From an uncultured Collinsella sp. (GTDB lineage Bacteria > Actinomycetota > Coriobacteriia > Coriobacteriales > Coriobacteriaceae), in contig CAAEOL010000053.1 in assembly GCA_900757595.1 (NCBI GenBank), forward strand, positions 1-15,121: DNA of 15,121 nucleotides, read 5' to 3'. Below the pieces are notes generated by a model. It saw nothing but the letters and a program-made list of their open reading frames with translations. It searched no databases and was not told the origin of the DNA. Every line of letters starts with the position of its first letter. The first letter of the stretch is position 1. A program made the translations under genes and the position numbers. Below are positions 12,307 through 15,121 of this stretch, in pieces.

Positions 12307-14988
12307 CTACTCCTTCTCGACCGCGCGCATGATCGCCTTGTAGATCTCCATCAGCGGGATGATCAGGAAGGCCAGGCCCAGGGCAGCGACAACGCCCTTG
12401 AGCTCAAGCGTCACGGGGCCAAAGAACATCTCGGCAAGCGTCGGCTGCACGGTTACGATCACCGTCAGCACCAGCGCCAGCGCGGCGGAAGCCCACAGCC
12501 ACTTGTTCTGCTTCTTCATGGTGAACAGCGACGCACGACGGCTGCGCATATTGAAGCAGTGGAAAATCTCGACCATGTTGAGCGTGATGAACGCCATCAT
12601 CACGCCTTCCTCGTCGGCATTGCCGGCGATCATATCGGCGATGTGGATGTAGCCCATGTCAAAGTACACGCCCACAAAGAAGCTCGCCAGCACCAGCACG
12701 GTGATGATAAGGCCCTGGACCACACAGTCCAGGCCCATATGTCCGGCAAAGACACCGTCCTTGGCGTTGCGCGGCTTGCGCTTCATGATGTCGCCCTCGG
12801 CGTCCTCCATGCCCAACGCGAGCGCGGGGAAGCAGTCGGTGACCAGGTTCACCCACAGCAGCTGCACCGGCTGGAAGATGGTAAAGCCGATGAGCGTGGC
12901 GATAAACACCGAGAAGACCTCGGCAAGGTTAGCCGAAAGCAGGAACTGGATGACCTTGCGGATGTTGTCGTAGATGCGACGACCTTCTTCGCAGGCGCCG
13001 ATGATGGTAGCGAAGTTGTCATCGGCAAGTACCATGTCGGCGACGTTCTTGGTGACGTCGGTACCGGTGATGCCCATGCCAACGCCAATGTCGGCGCGCT
13101 TGATGGACGGGGCGTCGTTGACGCCATCGCCCGTCATGGCCACGATCTGGTCGCGCGACTTCCAAGCCTCGACGATGCGTGTCTTGTGCTCGGGCTGGAC
13201 GCGGGCGTACACGCCGTAGTCCTCGATGTGCGCGTCGAGTTCCTCGTCGCTCATGCGATCGAGGTCGGCACCGGTGATGGCATGGCTGCGATCGGTGACG
13301 ATGCCCAGCTGCTTGGCGATGGCCACGGCGGTGTCGATGTGGTCGCCCGTGATCATGACGGTGCGAATGCCAGCGTCGTGGGCCTCGCGGATGGCTTCGG
13401 CCACCTCGGGACGAACCGGGTCGATCATGCCGGACAGGCCGCAGAAGACCAGGTCGTGCTCGAGCGCAGCGGGGCTGCAGTCGCTCGGGACCTCGGTGTA
13501 GGTGCGGCTTGCCAGCGCCAGCACGCGCAGAGCCTCGTCGGCCATGGCCTTGTTGGCGGCCACGAGCTCGGCGCGACGCTCCTCGGTCAGCGGGACGACC
13601 CTGTCGCCGTCGTAGATATGGGTGCACAGGCCGATCACCACGTCGGGCGCGCCCTTGGTGTACTGCTCGTACTCGCCATCCAAGGTCTCGACGATCACGG
13701 ACATCATCTTGCGGCCCGAGTCGAACGGGGCCTCGCCCACGCGCGGATGCTCGGCAGTCAGGCCGGTGAGGCCAGCCTTGCCGGCGTCGTTGACGAGCGC
13801 GCACTCGGTCGGCTCGCCCACGGCCTCGCCCATCTCCTCATCCCACTGGGCATCGGAGCACAGCGCCATGCCAGCCAGGAACTTCTCCTTGGGCGCGGCG
13901 AGTTCGTGCTTGACGACGGTCATCTTGTTCTGGGTAAGGGTACCGGTCTTGTCGGAGCAGATGGTCTGTGTGCAGCCAAGGGTCTCGACGGCGGAAAGCT
14001 TACGGATAATCGCCTGGCGCTTGGCCATCTTGGTCACGCCGAGCGAAAGCACGATGGTCACGACGGCGACCAGGCCCTCGGGGATGGCGGCGACGGCAAG
14101 CGAGACGGCGACCATAAAGGTGTCGAGCAGGGCGGTCGGGTCGGTAAGAACGTTGCCCACGCCGTGGCGGATGATATCAACGCCAAAGATGACGACGCAG
14201 ATGACGATAACCATGATGGTGAGGATGCGGCTGAGCTCGGCGAGCTTCACCTGCAACGGCGTGAGCTCTTCCTTGGCCTCGGCCAGGGCGCCGGCAATCT
14301 TACCCATCTCGGTGCTCATGCCGGTGCCGACCACGACGGCGCGGCCGCGGCCGTATACCACGGTGGAACCCATGTAGCACATGTTCTTGCGGTCGCCGAG
14401 CGGCACGTCATCGGTGCCCGCGGCGAGCTCGATCACGTTGGCGTGCTTCTCTACGGGCACGGACTCGCCGGTGAGCGCGGCCTCTTCGATCTTCATCGTG
14501 GCGCTCTCGAGCACGCGGCAGTCGGCCGGAACGGAGTCGCCCGCCTCGAGCATGATCACGTCGCCGGGCACGAGCTCGGCGCTCGGCAGGTGCACGAGCT
14601 TGCCGTCGCGCAGCACCTTGGACTGCGCCGCACTCATCTCCTGCAGAGCCTCGAGAGCCTCCTCGCTTTTAGCCTCCTGGACCACGCCTAGCACCGAGTT
14701 GACGATAACGACGAACATGATGATGGCAACATCGGCAAAGTCGGGCTCGCCCTTGACCATGCCCGTGAGCGCACTGATGACGGCGGCAACGATCAGCATG
14801 ATGACCATGGGGTCGGCCATCTGCTCAAAGAAGCGCTTCCACAACGGGGTCTTCTCGGCTTCCTCGAGCTTGTTAGGGCCTGTCTTGACGAGGCGCGACG
14901 ACGCCTCGTCGTTGCTCAGGCCGAGGTTCTCATCGACGCCCTGGTCGCTGAGTACCTCCGCCGCGGCGGACAGGTATTCCTTTTGCAT
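12307..14988 (-). CDS. P2A-type Ca2+-transporting P-type ATPase
   Basis: This 893-residue pump has TGES (173-176), PEGL in TM4 (303-306), the phosphorylation site DKTGT (Asp346) and KGAP (445-448). It also has TGDH (547-550) and GDGVNDAP (620-627). Both calcium sites of SERCA appear conserved: Glu304 (TM4), Asn687 and Glu690 (TM5, SANLAEVF), Asn714, Thr717 and Asp718 (TM6, NLVTDCFPA) and Glu807 (TM8, NMVEIFHCFN). Ten membrane helices are expected. The family exports Ca2+ from the cytoplasm at the cost of ATP. Length is normal for the class. The ATG follows AGGAGG at nine bases. The upstream leader is highly structured and pairs with that site. Mn2+ transport is possible, since related bacterial pumps carry it, but the complete pair of Ca2+ sites favours calcium. 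Confidence 0.95.
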   Translation of the reverse strand: MQKEYLSAAAEVLSDQGVDENLGLSNDEASSRLVKTGPNKLEEAEKTPLWKRFFEQMADPMVIMLIVAAVISALTGMVKGEPDFADVAIIMFVVIVNSVLGVVQEAKSEEALEALQEMSAAQSKVLRDGKLVHLPSAELVPGDVIMLEAGDSVPADCRVLESATMKIEEAALTGESVPVEKHANVIELAAGTDDVPLGDRKNMCYMGSTVVYGRGRAVVVGTGMSTEMGKIAGALAEAKEELTPLQVKLAELSRILTIMVIVICVVIFGVDIIRHGVGNVLTDPTALLDTFMVAVSLAVAAIPEGLVAVVTIVLSLGVTKMAKRQAIIRKLSAVETLGCTQTICSDKTGTLTQNKMTVVKHELAAPKEKFLAGMALCSDAQWDEEMGEAVGEPTECALVNDAGKAGLTGLTAEHPRVGEAPFDSGRKMMSVIVETLDGEYEQYTKGAPDVVIGLCTHIYDGDRVVPLTEERRAELVAANKAMADEALRVLALASRTYTEVPSDCSPAALEHDLVFCGLSGMIDPVRPEVAEAIREAHDAGIRTVMITGDHIDTAVAIAKQLGIVTDRSHAITGADLDRMSDEELDAHIEDYGVYARVQPEHKTRIVEAWKSRDQIVAMTGDGVNDAPSIKRADIGVGMGITGTDVTKNVADMVLADDNFATIIGACEEGRRIYDNIRKVIQFLLSANLAEVFSVFIATLIGFTIFQPVQLLWVNLVTDCFPALALGMEDAEGDIMKRKPRNAKDGVFAGHMGLDCVVQGLIITVLVLASFFVGVYFDMGYIHIADMIAGNADEEGVMMAFITLNMVEIFHCFNMRSRRASLFTMKKQNKWLWASAALALVLTVIVTVQPTLAEMFFGPVTLELKGVVAALGLAFLIIPLMEIYKAIMRAVEKE

Positions 14989-14998
14989 ATAGAGTCCC

Positions 14999-15097
14999 CT
15001 CCTGGGATTCGGGCCACTCAGCAGATTGATGCCCGATCATAATTCCCAGGAGAAGGGCAAGGGCTCATCAAGGCTGCCGTGCTGAGCGGCAGTTGAT
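14999..15097 (-). promoter_or_regulatory. Structured leader with kissing loops over the ATPase RBS
   Basis: On the minus strand hairpin 1 (15097-15067) is ATCAA-CTGCCG, loop CTCAGCA, CGGCAG, a two-base bulge, TTGAT. Hairpin 2 (15052-14999) is CTCCTGGGA paired with TCCCAGGAG, plus an inner CGGGC/GCCCG stem, with a 16-base loop containing TGCTGAG. That heptamer is the perfect complement of the hairpin 1 loop. The 3' arm of hairpin 2 covers the AGGAG of the ATPase ribosome-binding site. A competing helix is possible between TTGATGAGCCC (15071-15061) and GGGCATCAA (15034-15026). A weak -10 (TACCAT, 15107-15112) would start the RNA just before hairpin 1; its -35 is outside the window. I do not recognise a known riboswitch class. 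Confidence 0.6.
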
Positions 15098-15121
15098 AGT
15101 GGAGCTATGGTACCCCAAAGC

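Noticed and set aside
12559..14691. A very long open frame on the plus strand (about 710 codons) opposite the Ca2+-ATPase
   Set aside because: It lies fully antisense to an unmistakable pump, is dominated by Gly, Ala, Val, Asp and His from the codon bias of the opposite strand, and shows no domain. It is a shadow.
14999..15097. A yybP-ykoY (Mn2+) or Ni/Co riboswitch before the P-type ATPase
   Set aside because: Expected from family habits, but the conserved core sequences are not visible. I report an unassigned structured leader.

Overview
The window is GC-rich (by eye near 60 %) and every gene I can support lies on the minus strand. The gene set points to a Gram-positive, high-GC actinobacterium, most likely a gut Coriobacteriia such as Collinsella. 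The set is a Tad/Flp pilus locus with no outer-membrane parts, a coriobacterial-type ribbon-helix-helix antitoxin, RsgA and a SERCA-type Ca2+ pump. The genus is inference; the families are read from motifs.

Layout, left to right: (1) 1-365, a tRNA-Phe(GAA) gene with its terminator and promoter. The last 19 bases of the gene's 3' end plus its terminator are repeated exactly 186 bp further on. Between the two copies lies an insert that folds into a multi-hairpin element. (2) 429-979, a two-gene type II toxin-antitoxin-like operon (BrnT-like toxin, RHH antitoxin). A long inverted repeat lies inside the toxin gene. (3) 1038-10628, a twelve-gene Tad pilus operon transcribed right to left: CpaB/RcpC, TadZ, TadA, TadB, TadC, Flp pilin, a membrane-anchored unknown, a second pilin-like protein, TadE, a large TadG-like protein, a second TadE-like protein and a DUF192 protein. 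Most junctions overlap or are only a few bases apart. No prepilin peptidase gene is present. (4) 10684-10863, the tad upstream region with repeated CTGACC motifs, then the rsgA terminator. (5) 10881-12065, rsgA, whose likely promoter overlaps the terminator of the gene before it. (6) 12193-12283, a 91-bp imperfect palindrome. (7) 12307-14988, a P2A Ca2+-transporting ATPase. (8) 14999-15097, its leader.

How the genes work together: in the Tad operon the TadA ATPase drives TadB and TadC in the membrane to assemble Flp pilin. TadZ localises the machine, CpaB is an assembly accessory, and the TadE/TadG proteins are minor pilins or pilus-associated surface proteins. The Ca2+ pump and RsgA are housekeeping genes outside this operon.

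The most unusual signal is the Ca2+-ATPase leader. Two hairpins have loops with a 7-nt perfect complement (a kissing-loop arrangement). One hairpin pairs with the ribosome-binding site, and a competing helix can be drawn. It looks like an unrecognised cis-regulatory RNA. The second is the structured insert between the duplicated tRNA-Phe tails.
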